Shown here: piece after piece, positions 21,915 to 32,043 of the stretch
Numbering within the stretch: position 1 is the stretch's first letter
How the letters are laid out: every line of letters begins with the position of its first letter
Assembly: GCA_022813625.1 (NCBI GenBank)
Contig: JAKLMB010000002.1
Coordinates: 1,984,001 to 2,048,000, forward strand
Direction of reading: 5' to 3'
DNA: 64,000 nt
Origin: Aaosphaeria pasadenensis
Taxonomy: Eukaryota; Ascomycota; Dothideomycetes; Pleosporales
Position numbers and translations under genes: made by a program
Notes under the pieces: model-generated
Databases searched by the model: none
What the model was told of the DNA's origin: nothing
What the model saw: only the letters and a program-made list of their open reading frames with translations

Positions 21915-24900
21915 ATGTCTCTCAAGAAGGCGCTCGATAAGCTGAAGCCCGGTGGCTCCCGCAGCAACCCCGCCTCTGACGACGAGGGCGGAATCACCTC
22001 GCCCACTACCACCACCACTGCCACTACCAATGCCAATGCGAATGCATTGACCTCCCCTGCCTCCCCGCGTTCTTCCGGGATTTTCGGTCATCGCGCCAGC
22101 GGCGAGTTCAAGCGTAACAGTGGCACATTTGACCGCCAAAAGGACGTTCCCGCCCCGAGCGACAGCAAGAGCAGTACCGATCTCCAATCAAAGACCGAAT
22201 CCCCGCGAAGCAGTGGCATCTTCCACCGCCGGACCGAGAGTCCCAACCGCACTTCTCACCACCGTTCCGGTTCCACCTCTCTCCGCACCCACAGTCCCAT
22301 CCGCGCGGTCAGGGAGCGATTGCACATTGGCGAGGGCTCTTCCAGCGATGGCGACGTACCCCTCAACCGCGAGGGTGAGCCCATGTCGCGAAATCAATTG
22401 AGAAAACACGAGCGCCAGGCGCAGGCGGAGGAGCGCAAGAAGGAGGTGCTCGAAAAGGAGAAGGAGATTGAGAAGCGTAAACAAGAAATGACCGAGCAAG
22501 CCGAGCAGGAGTTGACACCAGAGCAAAAGGCAAAGTATGGCGCGGTCCCCGCCAACAGCTATGCGGGCGAGAGGAAGAACATTCAGCGTGCCAATATTCG
22601 AGACTTCACAGCCGCTGATGTTGGCAAAGAGGTCGTCTTCCGCGCCCGCATCCATCACCTGCGAAAGATGAGCGCCAAGTTCGTGTTTTTCGTCTTCCGT
22701 CAGCAAACCGCCACCGTCCAAGGTGTGCTCTCAGAACACGGAGAAATCACCAAGTACATGCTCTACTGGGCGGAGCATCTCGAAGTCGAAAGCGTTGTCC
22801 TCGTCAAAGGTATCCTGCAGGAACCTCGTGCGAAGCAGGGTACAGTCACTGGAGCCACCATCCATGATGTCGAGATCGCCATCCATGATCTCCATGTTGA
22901 AGCCCCCGTGACGGAGCACCTTCCGTTCAACGTTTACGAGGCCGAGGTCTCTCAGCTCGACATTGAGGAAGAGTTGGCTAGAGGCGATCACAAGGAGGGC
23001 CAGCACAGGGTCAGAATCGCCGACCGCACCCGCCTCAGCAATCGTGTTATCGATTTGCGAACCACGACCTCGCAAGGCATCTTCCGCATTCAGTCTGGAA
23101 TCTGCCATTTCTTCCGCACCCACCTCAACACCGAGGGCTTCATCGAAATCCATACACCAAAACTGCAAGGCGGCGCAACAGAATCTGGCGCCAGCGTCTT
23201 CAAGGTGGAATACTTTGGTCGCGGAGCCTTCCTGGCACAGAGCCCCCAGTTGGCCAAACAGATGTGCATTTCGGCCGACATGGGCAAAGTGTATGAGATT
23301 GGTGCCGTCTTCCGAGCGGAGAACAGCAACACGTACCGCCATTTGACGGAGTATACCGGTCTTGATCTGGAAATGCAGATCGACGAACATTACCATGAGG
23401 TCCTTCGCACTTTGGATCGCACTTTCAAGGCCATCTTCGAAGGTATTTATGCAAACTTCCGGCCCGAGATTGAGCTCATCAAGCGACAATTCCCCCATGA
23501 GGATCTCGTCTGGTTGGAGGAGACCCCAATCATCCCCTTTGCTGAGGGTATCCGCATGCTGAACGAGTCCGGCTGGCGAGACGAAGACGGAAATCCACTT
23601 GACGAGAATGAGGACATGGGCACTCGCGACGAGGTTCAACTTGGTCGTGTGATCAAAGAGAAGCTCGGAACAGACTACTACGTTCTTGACAAGTTCCCCG
23701 TCAACGCCCGTCCCTTCTACGCCATGCCTGATCCGAATAACCCCAACCTCACCAACTCCTTCGACATCTTCTTGCGAGGACAGGAAATTTTGAGCGGTGG
23801 TCAGCGTATCCATGATGCCGACATGCTCTTGGACAAGATGCATAGGCTCAAAGTCGACCCAATGTCCATGGAGGAGTACATCCAAGGCTTCCAGTGGGGT
23901 GCCCCTCCCCACGGCGGTGGAGGTATCGGCCTTGAACGCATTCTTATGCTTCTGCTCAGCCTTGGAAATATCCGTCATGCTTCACTGTTCCCACGCGATC
24001 CCAAGAGTCTTCCAGCCAAACCAGTCATCAAGCAGCTGAGACATCCGGAGTCTAGCACTATGCACCCTCCATGGGAAGGCAAGGATCGAGCCGCAGCCGG
24101 AATAGACCTCCAGTCTATCGAGAAGCTCATTGCCAACTACGGTGACGCAACAAACACTTCATGGCTCGAACCAAGAACCGAGATTTGGCGGGACGAGAAT
24201 ACTGGCGCGGCTGTTGGATTCGTTCCTCAAGATGGTTTTGCCATTACCGTGGGCGATCCTCTCTGCCACCAATCCCAATACCTGAAGACCATGACAGCAT
24301 ATCTGAAGTATATAAAGAAGGAGCGGAATTTGAAGCCTTTGTGGCTTCTCGTAGGCTCCGAAGTTGAGGAGGTGCTCGCAACCAAGTTCAACTGGAGAAC
24401 TTTCTCCGTTGTTGCCGAGCAACGAGTAGACCCTGCACACAACCCGGCACTGAATGATTCCGACGTTCAACGCAAGATCCGTCACGCGGAGAAGGAGGGT
24501 GTAAAGATCATTGACTTCCCCTTGGGCTCGCCGCCCTCGGACGAGATCCGCCAAAAGATTGATGCTCGTGTCGAGGACTGGTTGAAGAACCGAAAGGGTC
24601 GCCAGGTCCACTTGACCAACATTCGCCCCTGGCAAGATGTTGAACATCGACAATATCACATTGCACAAACTGCCGACGGGACTATTGTTGCTTTCGTCGC
24701 CATGGCACAATTGAGTCCCGATCACGGCTGGCAGGTCAAGTATTCGCTTGATTTCCCCAATGCCCCAGGCGGTTCCATCGAACACATTGTCACCCATGCC
24801 TTGAAGGTGGTTGCTCAAGATGGTACTACCACGGTGACATTCGGTGGCGGCGCAAGTGCCAAGTTCACGCCAGGCCATAATGTCAAGGGCACGAGGGTTA

Positions 24901-25076
24901 AGGTGCTCAGCAGAGCATACCACGCCATTGCCACTGAGCTGAAGTTGACAAACAAGACCGAGTTCCGAGAGAAGCTTGGAGCCACCGATGACCCAAGCTA
25001 CATCTGCTATCCGCCACATGGGCTGGGCCCAATGGCTATCAAGGCCATCTTGAACTTCTTCGAAGATGGCGATTAG
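21915..25076 (+). CDS. erdS: ergosteryl-3beta-O-L-aspartate synthase ErdS (AspRS-DUF2156 fusion)
   Basis: An intronless 1053-codon gene. Residues 1-160 are Ser/Thr/Pro-rich. A charged helical segment at about 160-205 resembles the tRNA-binding extension of fungal AspRS. An OB-fold anticodon-binding domain follows (about 225-340), then a class II aspartyl-tRNA synthetase core (about 365-700). The core contains QSPQLAKQM, motif 2 FRAENSNTYRHLTEY near 465 and motif 3 GGIGLERI near 670. From about 730 to the end is a DUF2156/LPG-synthase-type acyltransferase domain of GNAT fold, the kind that moves an amino acid from aminoacyl-tRNA to a lipid. This fusion is the described fungal enzyme ErdS, which charges tRNA-Asp and transfers Asp to ergosterol. 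It is not the ordinary cytosolic AspRS, which lacks the C-terminal domain. Catalytic motifs look intact, so it is probably active. Confidence 0.93.
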   Translation: MSLKKALDKLKPGGSRSNPASDDEGGITSPTTTTTATTNANANALTSPASPRSSGIFGHRASGEFKRNSGTFDRQKDVPAPSDSKSSTDLQSKTESPRSSGIFHRRTESPNRTSHHRSGSTSLRTHSPIRAVRERLHIGEGSSSDGDVPLNREGEPMSRNQLRKHERQAQAEERKKEVLEKEKEIEKRKQEMTEQAEQELTPEQKAKYGAVPANSYAGERKNIQRANIRDFTAADVGKEVVFRARIHHLRKMSAKFVFFVFRQQTATVQGVLSEHGEITKYMLYWAEHLEVESVVLVKGILQEPRAKQGTVTGATIHDVEIAIHDLHVEAPVTEHLPFNVYEAEVSQLDIEEELARGDHKEGQHRVRIADRTRLSNRVIDLRTTTSQGIFRIQSGICHFFRTHLNTEGFIEIHTPKLQGGATESGASVFKVEYFGRGAFLAQSPQLAKQMCISADMGKVYEIGAVFRAENSNTYRHLTEYTGLDLEMQIDEHYHEVLRTLDRTFKAIFEGIYANFRPEIELIKRQFPHEDLVWLEETPIIPFAEGIRMLNESGWRDEDGNPLDENEDMGTRDEVQLGRVIKEKLGTDYYVLDKFPVNARPFYAMPDPNNPNLTNSFDIFLRGQEILSGGQRIHDADMLLDKMHRLKVDPMSMEEYIQGFQWGAPPHGGGGIGLERILMLLLSLGNIRHASLFPRDPKSLPAKPVIKQLRHPESSTMHPPWEGKDRAAAGIDLQSIEKLIANYGDATNTSWLEPRTEIWRDENTGAAVGFVPQDGFAITVGDPLCHQSQYLKTMTAYLKYIKKERNLKPLWLLVGSEVEEVLATKFNWRTFSVVAEQRVDPAHNPALNDSDVQRKIRHAEKEGVKIIDFPLGSPPSDEIRQKIDARVEDWLKNRKGRQVHLTNIRPWQDVEHRQYHIAQTADGTIVAFVAMAQLSPDHGWQVKYSLDFPNAPGGSIEHIVTHALKVVAQDGTTTVTFGGGASAKFTPGHNVKGTRVKVLSRAYHAIATELKLTNKTEFREKLGATDDPSYICYPPHGLGPMAIKAILNFFEDGD

Positions 25077-26018
25077 ATGCAAAAATTCGAGTCCACTTGG
25101 TCATGTACACGAGCGATGAAGGTGGGATGTGGTAGAGTTTCGGATGATACCACGGGGCGTTTGTTTGGAGCTTTTATTGTTCTCTTCGTCTTTCTTCCTA
25201 TTGCGGAACTTTTGGTTTACCAATCGTGCTAGGTTGATACATTTCATGCCTTTTTTGTATCGTTGTGGCTACTTAGACACGCTACAGATTCCCCTAATTT
25301 GCATAATGATTTCTCCCCATTGACGCCCACAGTGACATGTTCGTAAATCATCCACTTGTACCGATTGATCTCCACGAGGGTTCCTCGTACAGTGAGAGAA
25401 AAGAGAAACACGACAATTCACATTCAGACATTGCTCGACGAATTGATCAGCTTGCGCAGCATGCTCAATTATGGTCACTCTTATACCGTTAAAAATGCAC
25501 AAAGTGGCAGCATGTGGCAGAATTAAGAAAATCAATGCTGATTAGCTAGAATAGCTCTTAGCGTACTTCAGATCAGAAATTCTAATATTCCAACTACGTT
25601 ATAGGGCAGGTAGTTTATCGATTGCTACTGCAGGTGATTGGTTGATGCATACGGAAGGTGGCCGATTAATCATTATAACAACTGCGCGATCGATCACTTG
25701 ATTGATTGAGGAGGTTGATTGAGGAGGTAGTTGATTGATACTTGCTGATGGAAATCGATTCGATAATAGTTGATTATAATCAATCACTTCTAATCCCTAC
25801 TACATGTAGAAATGAATCGAGTAACTACTATCACAGACACAGCACGATTAACATTGATCATTACTATAGGTGTATTGTAGGTAGTTAGGCAGGTAGATAA
25901 ATACGTATGCGCAAGCTCCTTCTAAGGCCGTTTACGACTTACGGACTATTTTCAGGATTCTCGATTTGGCAACAAAATAATGATACAAGTCGCTCTATTG
26001 ATACCAGTGGCGAGGAAT
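25077..26018. other. intergenic region between convergent erdS and CYP53 genes
   Basis: No gene is seen. Simple-sequence runs built on TTGATTGAGGAGG, TTGATTGAT and related words occupy about 25600-25790. Confidence 0.5.
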
Positions 26019-27724
26019 TTAATCTTTCCTTAGCCTCATGCCCACCTCGAGGCCAAGCGGCTTCCTCAAGAAACCTTCCCTAGTCTCCATCTCTCCTTGC
26101 CGTAATTCAAATTCATATCTCCTGAATACAGTGGAAACAATGAGTGCCAACTCCATCTCAGCCACGTTCCGGCCCACGCACGCTCTTGGGCCGTAGCTGA
26201 ATGGAATGAAAGCTCCCTTTTGCTGTTCCGTCAACTTCTCCCAGCGTTCCGGTCGGAATGTGTCGGCATCCTCGCCCCAGATCTCTTTGGAGTGGTGGAT
26301 CGTGTAGGCGGGTACGGACAAAACGACACCTTGTGGGAAGTGGTGGCCATTGAGCGTAATACCGGGGCCTGGTGGGATGACGCGGGGCAGGCCGAGCGAG
26401 GAGGTCGAGTGGATACGCATCGTCTCCTTGATGACAGCATCGAGATACGGGAGATCCCTGACGCTCGCGAAGTTTGGCACCACATCCTTCTCAGGAATGG
26501 CCTCATCCAATTCTCTTTGAAGTTTTCGGACCACCTCCGGATGCTGGAGGCAGTGGTATAACAGCGCACAGGAGGTGTTGGAGGTAGTGTCGCTTCCGGC
26601 AATGAGCTGTGTCAGCGCTTCCGCTGTGAGTTCCTCACGACCTAGCTTTTGGCCACGCTCGTCACGGCCTTCCATCAGTCGGGCGAGCAGATCGACACGG
26701 TCGGTATCCGGTTTCTGGAGACGGGCATTGACGCGGGCAACTGCAATTCCGGCAAGGTTCTCGACAGCCTTGATGCCGTTGGAGAAGAATGGGTCGGGCA
26801 GGTATTTTGCATAGGGCTTGAGCTGAGGGAGGCAGCCGAGCGTTCTGCATTGTAGCTGTTAGTACTGACTATGAGACCGCGAAGCTGGCCATGAGACAGA
26901 CAACACCAATTGGAATTGACCTACCCAGATACCTCGCCACGTCTATTCAGAACCTCAATGGCAGGCGCGAAGGTTGGCTCACTATCGGGTGTGGCTCGAA
27001 CCTCTGCAAAGTCCCGTCCCTCTTTCAGCATGCCGAACGGAGCACCGAAGGCTAGATCGCCGATGACGTCGAAGGCGAGATAGTTGAACCAGTTCAGGGC
27101 ATCCATTTGATAGAAACCGCCATTCTTGGTAGCGGCTCGCAGGTCCCATTGCTTGCGCAGCTCCTCGAGGTTGTGGTGCATGTATTGCTCAAATTGGCCA
27201 ACGGATTTGGCACTGAACGTGTGGGATACGGTCTTGCGCTTGCGAGTGTGCTCATGGCGATCACGAGTGTTGAAGAGGCCGCGGCGAATCGATACGAATG
27301 CGTCATAGTACTCGCTGTTGAGATAGGTTCACGTTAGGACTCGCGATAATTCATCGTTTGTTTGGGGAATGGAGAAGAAAGCAAGGTGACGCGTCGAAGG
27401 TGAAATTCAAAGCAGGCATAGTGGAACCTACCTCTTCAAAAATCCATTGCCATGGCCATAGATATGTGGGATGGCATCTGCATCCGCGATGGACACATGG
27501 TTGGGTTGGATCCTAACCAATGTGCCGTACTTCTTGTGGGCGGCATCGACGGAGAGATACCTCACACCCTTCCGGCACTGCCACAACAACCAAAGGTTTG
27601 TGAATGCTGCGGGGAAGGGAGCAGGAATGCTTCGGATTGACCAATTGCGAATGTAAGGGAGAATATAGTATAGGACTGGGAGGAGGAGGAGAACGTAAGG
27701 AGAAAGCAAACTGGAGAGGATCAT
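26019..27724 (-). CDS. bphA: benzoate 4-monooxygenase, cytochrome P450 family CYP53
   Basis: Exons 27724-27432, 27314-26925 and 26844-26019 join to 502 residues. An N-terminal membrane anchor (about 1-25) is followed by the CYP53 pattern: AHKKYG.LVRI, YGHGNGFLK, YDAFVSI.RGLFNTRDR, HTRKRKTVSHTFS, LNWFNYLAFD.IGDLAFGAPFGML and EVLNRRGEVS. The I-helix is AGSDTTSNTS, the K-helix ETMRIHS, and the heme loop FSYGPRACVGRN has the thiolate Cys at residue 450. CYP53 enzymes para-hydroxylate benzoate in the ER, the first step of benzoate use through protocatechuate, and detoxify plant benzoates. Length and motifs match full-length members. Intron sites are GTAGGT/CAG and GTAGGT/GCAG. It is divergent from the ThDP enzyme gene. 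Confidence 0.93.
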
Positions 27725-29035
27725 CGTGTAGTGATTTCCTTTTAAAAACTATTCTTTCAGGGATAGTTGGAAGAAAAAAGGGACCCCCAAAACAAAGATC
27801 TGTAGCAGATATCTGTGGTAGAGAGGGCAAGGGCCAATTCGAGCAGCGTCGTCTCTTATACCAATAAAGGGATCGGATGCTTAAGTGCTTGGTCTGGGGA
27901 TAAGTCGGACTCCAGCTACCCTCATCCGAAGACAAGTAAGTAGATGGAGACTAGAAGAAGCGATTAGATATCTGGAGGAGCATCTACTCGCAAGTCTACG
28001 AGGAGAAGGTATGGAGTTGCTGGTCCAATTAGAGAGGAGATAAAACCACTCCAAGCCGATATATTCTGCCGGGAGAGCACGTGCCATTCATCCAACCATG
28101 CGACCCCGCAATCCGTGTGCACGTCCCAGCTCTTACGCCAACGCCCACACCAGGGTGCCAGGTTACTCCGACCCCACAGCCAAACCCTTTCATGCCAATT
28201 CTACAGATATGCATTTATTTACTGTGAGGTACCTAGGCACGAGGGTATTGCATCATCATTGTGATCGTTATTATGTACACTTACGTGGTGCGAGTACTTT
28301 ACGAGTAATCATATCTTCACCTTCCCTGAATCGAGAATCAACGTTACAAGTTTCCCAGGGATGATACCACTCCTACTGTTGGCATTGGGAGAGAAAAGGG
28401 TGTCAGATGGCCCATCCTCACTGTAGTTACAAGTAACTATTATCATTACCCAGTATGAGCATCAATGATACCCACAATCGATATCCCGAGAATACCTTCC
28501 GCGACTCAAGCTTTATTTCAACACCAACACCTGAGTACGTCTTCTTGGTGTTAGTCTCCCTAGCGGCGGAGATTTTCCGGACCCGACAGTCCTTCATCGG
28601 GACGGGTGCACCGTATGTACATCAGCATCGGCTCTGTCACGTGCTTGACAGAACATCAAGAGCTCCCTCAACCGATTCTACCTAATCTAATCAAGCACTT
28701 TTCTGTGTTCGAGTCGTCACAAGTTTACGCCAATTAGATAGCTTCAATGCAATGGGGTACTCGCCCTGCGTCTGTGTTCTGCGTAGCACATCTGGTATTA
28801 CCCTCTGGTTCATCTCGAATCTCCTCAAAATACTAGCAACCTCGGCTCGATACCGCAATACCTACGCCTCCTAACATTAATGTATAATCTTTCCCGTCAG
28901 CTTCTATACAGTAAATTGAACGACAACCCATCACTTCTCTCGCCATGAGGGTTTCTTGAGATTTCTCTCTTCGTGTTCTTCTTTAGCATAGTCACCTGGC
29001 ATACTCTACCTAGGTACATACCCTTCACGCCCAAA
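27725..29035. promoter_or_regulatory. divergent 1.3-kb upstream region, CYP53 and ThDP-enzyme genes
   Basis: No gene is seen between the two divergent starts. The region likely carries both promoters. Short open frames here lack coding character. Confidence 0.5.
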
Positions 29036-30891
29036 ATGGAGCAACCCAACGTTACAGGAGCATATATCATTGCCAAGACATTGAAAGATCTTCAAGTGTC
29101 TGTCATCTTCGGAGTTGTCGGCGTTCCCATCACGGACATTGCTGAGCAGGCTATCGACCTTGGCATTCGCTTCATTGGATTTCGTAATGAGCAGGCTGCT
29201 AGTTATGCGGCTACAGCGTATGGTTATCTCACAGGGAGACCCGGCGTGTGCCTGGTAGTGGGCGGACCAGGCATTCTACACGCAATAGCTGGTGTAAGTC
29301 AGCATGCCACGACGTTGGGAATGGTTTCGCTTTGCGCGAATGATCGTTCGATCGCCTCCTGGCACCGCACCAAAATGTCAAGCAAGGCTGAGCACATGCA
29401 CAGGTCGGTAACGCTTCCGAGAATAACTTCCCCTTGCTCTTGCTGGGCGGCTCTGCTGAAACTCATCTCATATCCCGGGGCGCATTCCAGGAGCTGGACT
29501 CTATAAGTCTACTTACGCCACATAGTAAATCCGCTCTGCGGCCCTCGAGCGCTTCGTATGTGCCTAACGCCATCGCCGAAGCGTATCGCCGTTGCTGGTA
29601 TGGGCGTCCCGGGGTGGGCTTCGTCGATCTCCCTGCAAATGTCATAATGGAACCGCTGGAGTCGATTAACGATATTGACGGAACACTAGAGGTGACGAAA
29701 CCGCCCTCAGGGGCGGCTCAGGAAGTGCAGCTACAGAAGTTCGTAGGTTTGATACAGACTGCGAAAGCACCACTTGTTTTAATCGGAAAAGGAGCTGCGT
29801 ATGCGCGTGCAGAGGAAGTGATTCGAGCATTGATCGAAAGAACAAAACTGCCATTTTTGCCCAGTCCGATGGGTAAGGGGGTCGTTCCGGATTCACATCC
29901 TCAGAATGTTGCTTCAGCCCGTTCTATGGCCCTAAAGATGGCAGATGTAGTACTGATACTAGGCGCGCGACTCAATTGGATCTTCCATTACGGAGCACCA
30001 CCAAAATGGAATCCTAGGGTACGATTTCTCCAAGTTGACATTTCACCAGAGGAGATTGGTCGCAATGCCGCAAACGCGGGTGAAGCCATCCTGGGTGATG
30101 TCAGAATTGTGGTGGCCCAGCTGATTCGGCAATTCGCTGGCTGGCAGTACAGGTCCACGAGTTCGGACTTCATGGCCAAGATAACGGAAACAAAAGCAAG
30201 AAACGAAGCTGCTGCTGCTCGAGCGGCCTCAAACCCATCTGCTCCGCTCACCTACTCGCAAGCATTTGATTTAATCAGGACAACGTTGCACTCAATATCT
30301 CCTCCCCAGGCGGGTGGCATAGTATACATAGCAGAGGGCAGCAACACCATGGATTTCGCAAGGTCCGTTTTCCCGGTAGAGTTTCCTAGATTGCGTTTAG
30401 ATGCAGGATCATATGCAACAATGGGGGTTGGCCTGGGATATGCTATTGCAGCTCATGAAGCATATAATTCCGCCCATCCTCAAGCCTCTTCAGGTCCGTA
30501 TGGCCGGAAGAAGATAATTGCCATTGAAGGAGATAGTGCTTTTGGCTTCAGCGCTATGGAGATTGAGACCATGGCACGCCTTTCCATGGACGTGCTGATT
30601 ATTGTCATCAATAATAGCGGTATATACTTCAGTGGCTCCAGGTCGGCCGACGACTGGAGTTACCGTCGCGACAAAAGCGCAAAAGGCGAAGCGGGGTTGA
30701 GAAGCCATGCCTTGAGCTGGGAAGTAAAGTATGATCAGCTGGCGGAAGCAGTTGGTGGGATGGGTTTTTTCGTGCGCACTCCGGAGGAGCTGCACAGAGC
30801 CGTCATTGCCGGCTTTCACGCCAAAGTACCCGTGGTTGTGAATGTGATAATCAAGAGTTCGGAAGTAGAGAAGCCTGTAGGTTCTCCATGA
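29036..30891 (+). CDS. ThDP-dependent 2-hydroxyacyl-CoA lyase / oxalyl-CoA decarboxylase-like enzyme
   Basis: Exons 29036-29293 and 29404-30891 with a 110-nt intron (GTAAGT...CAG) give 581 residues. It has the three-domain fold of thiamine-diphosphate enzymes. The N-terminal Pyr domain has the activating Glu52 (FRNEQAASYAA) and VVGGPGILHA. The central domain is Rossmann-like. The PP domain has the ThDP/Mg motif GDSAFGFSAMEIET from 462 to INN at 490. The closest named relatives by pattern are 2-hydroxyacyl-CoA lyase (HACL1) and oxalyl-CoA decarboxylase. HACL1 cleaves 2-hydroxy acyl-CoAs to formyl-CoA and an aldehyde in peroxisomal alpha-oxidation. The C terminus is GSP, not a canonical peroxisomal PTS1 tripeptide, which leaves location open. 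The intron join restores HAIAGVGNASEN continuity. Substrate is not decided by sequence. Confidence 0.88.
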
Positions 30892-31178
30892 CTCGACATA
30901 TCTTGTGCCGTCGCTAACAGTGCGATCAGAATTTTGGCTGGCAGGTAGCTCCGGTAGTAAGGAATGAATCCTCGCGTCTCTAAAGTCGAGATATAGACAT
31001 TCCCCGCAGGATATACATTCACCATTCAATCACGACCACATCACATGGTAGAAATTTCATTCGTGTTGCAGTGCGTGATAGTCATGCGAAACAAATGAAT
31101 CTTCAGTATACTCCTCCCAATGCAGGTTAATGATTGTACAAATTGTTACAGGCCCATGACGCCCCTATGACGCTCCGG

Positions 31179-31577
31179 TTAAGACTCCTGATGCTTGCGA
31201 GCATCCGATGCCTGTCGAGCCCTTTCCACAACGCTCTGTGCGTCGGTGCGATGTATGGGTTTATCGGGGACAATAACGTCGTCGAATTCATCTTGCGAGA
31301 TGACGTGAATAGTGTAGGCATCGACTAGATGTTAGTAAATGTTATCGAAAACGATGGTAGTTTCTCCATTGCGTACAGATGCCTATGGCAGTAGCGAATA
31401 TGGCGGTACCAGTGATGGTGTTTTTAATCAGATATGGTGCTCGCGCTCGTAGCAGAGCAGGCGAGGCTCTCATCTGCGCATCGTAGTACGTCGATTGAAA
31501 CGGGCGACTGTCATTGATCAGGAAACTCGAAACAGCGATAAGTGATCTGAACAGTCTGAATCCACTCACTATACCAT
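31179..31577 (-). CDS. COA3: cytochrome c oxidase assembly factor 3 (Coa3)
   Basis: A three-exon gene hidden from ORF finding: 31577-31570 (8 nt), 31507-31377 (131 nt) and 31324-31179 (146 nt), giving 94 residues. The sequence has the Coa3/Cox25 pattern: STYYDAQ, ALLRARAPYLIKNTITG, a single transmembrane helix (about 33-52) and then ISQDEFDDVIVPD on the other side. Coa3 is a mitochondrial inner-membrane protein that binds newly made Cox1 and helps regulate its translation. Introns have GTGAGT and GTACGC donors, with CTAAC before the second acceptor. The first exon codes only MV and two bases of Tyr3, so the start is the least certain part. It converges with the ThDP-enzyme gene and is divergent from PTA1. 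Confidence 0.87.
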
Positions 31578-32043
31578 GTTGTCGGTGCAAGAGCGCAAAA
31601 TGTTGATATGGTATTGATGGCCAGAAATCATCTGAGGTGAAGGCGGGCAACAATGAATAAATGTGGAGAAAGCCCGCACGGACTTTAACCTGTCTTGGCG
31701 AATTAGCCTTCCCATGTACACACTCATTGAACATGGAGGCTCTTATAGCAGCTTCACCAAACCACCTACCTTACCTACCTACCCGTCTCCATAGCCACCT
31801 GGAAACGCCTACAAAGATACCGACTTAATCTGCTCATTTTAGGTCCCCCCCTCCATTGTGCGCAAGCATATATTGAGTGATTGTTTGTTTATGGCGGATG
31901 GTCTTGGTCGAACAGCCAACCGGGCTTCATCGCGCATACGAGCCTCATTATACGCGGCGCGTGCCAACAGTCAACACTTGTATCTGAATTGATACACTCG
32001 TCCAGTCTACCTCCTGCGGACCTCCACGACTGCCATCACCACC
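31578..32043. promoter_or_regulatory. divergent upstream region COA3 / PTA1
   Basis: A 466-bp region lies between the two divergent starts. No gene is seen. It has CTTACCTACC-type runs near 31768. Confidence 0.45.

Noticed and set aside
22731..23978. 415-codon open frame antisense to erdS
   Set aside because: It mirrors the AspRS catalytic core in a GC-rich, codon-biased gene. The translation shows no family pattern, and the sense strand is clearly coding.
24159..25082. 307-codon antisense frame over the DUF2156 part of erdS
   Set aside because: It is a shadow of the sense gene with the same codon-bias explanation and no recognisable domain.
28705..28730. GTTCGAGTC word resembling a tRNA B box
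   Set aside because: No A box, acceptor stem or anticodon arm could be folded around it.
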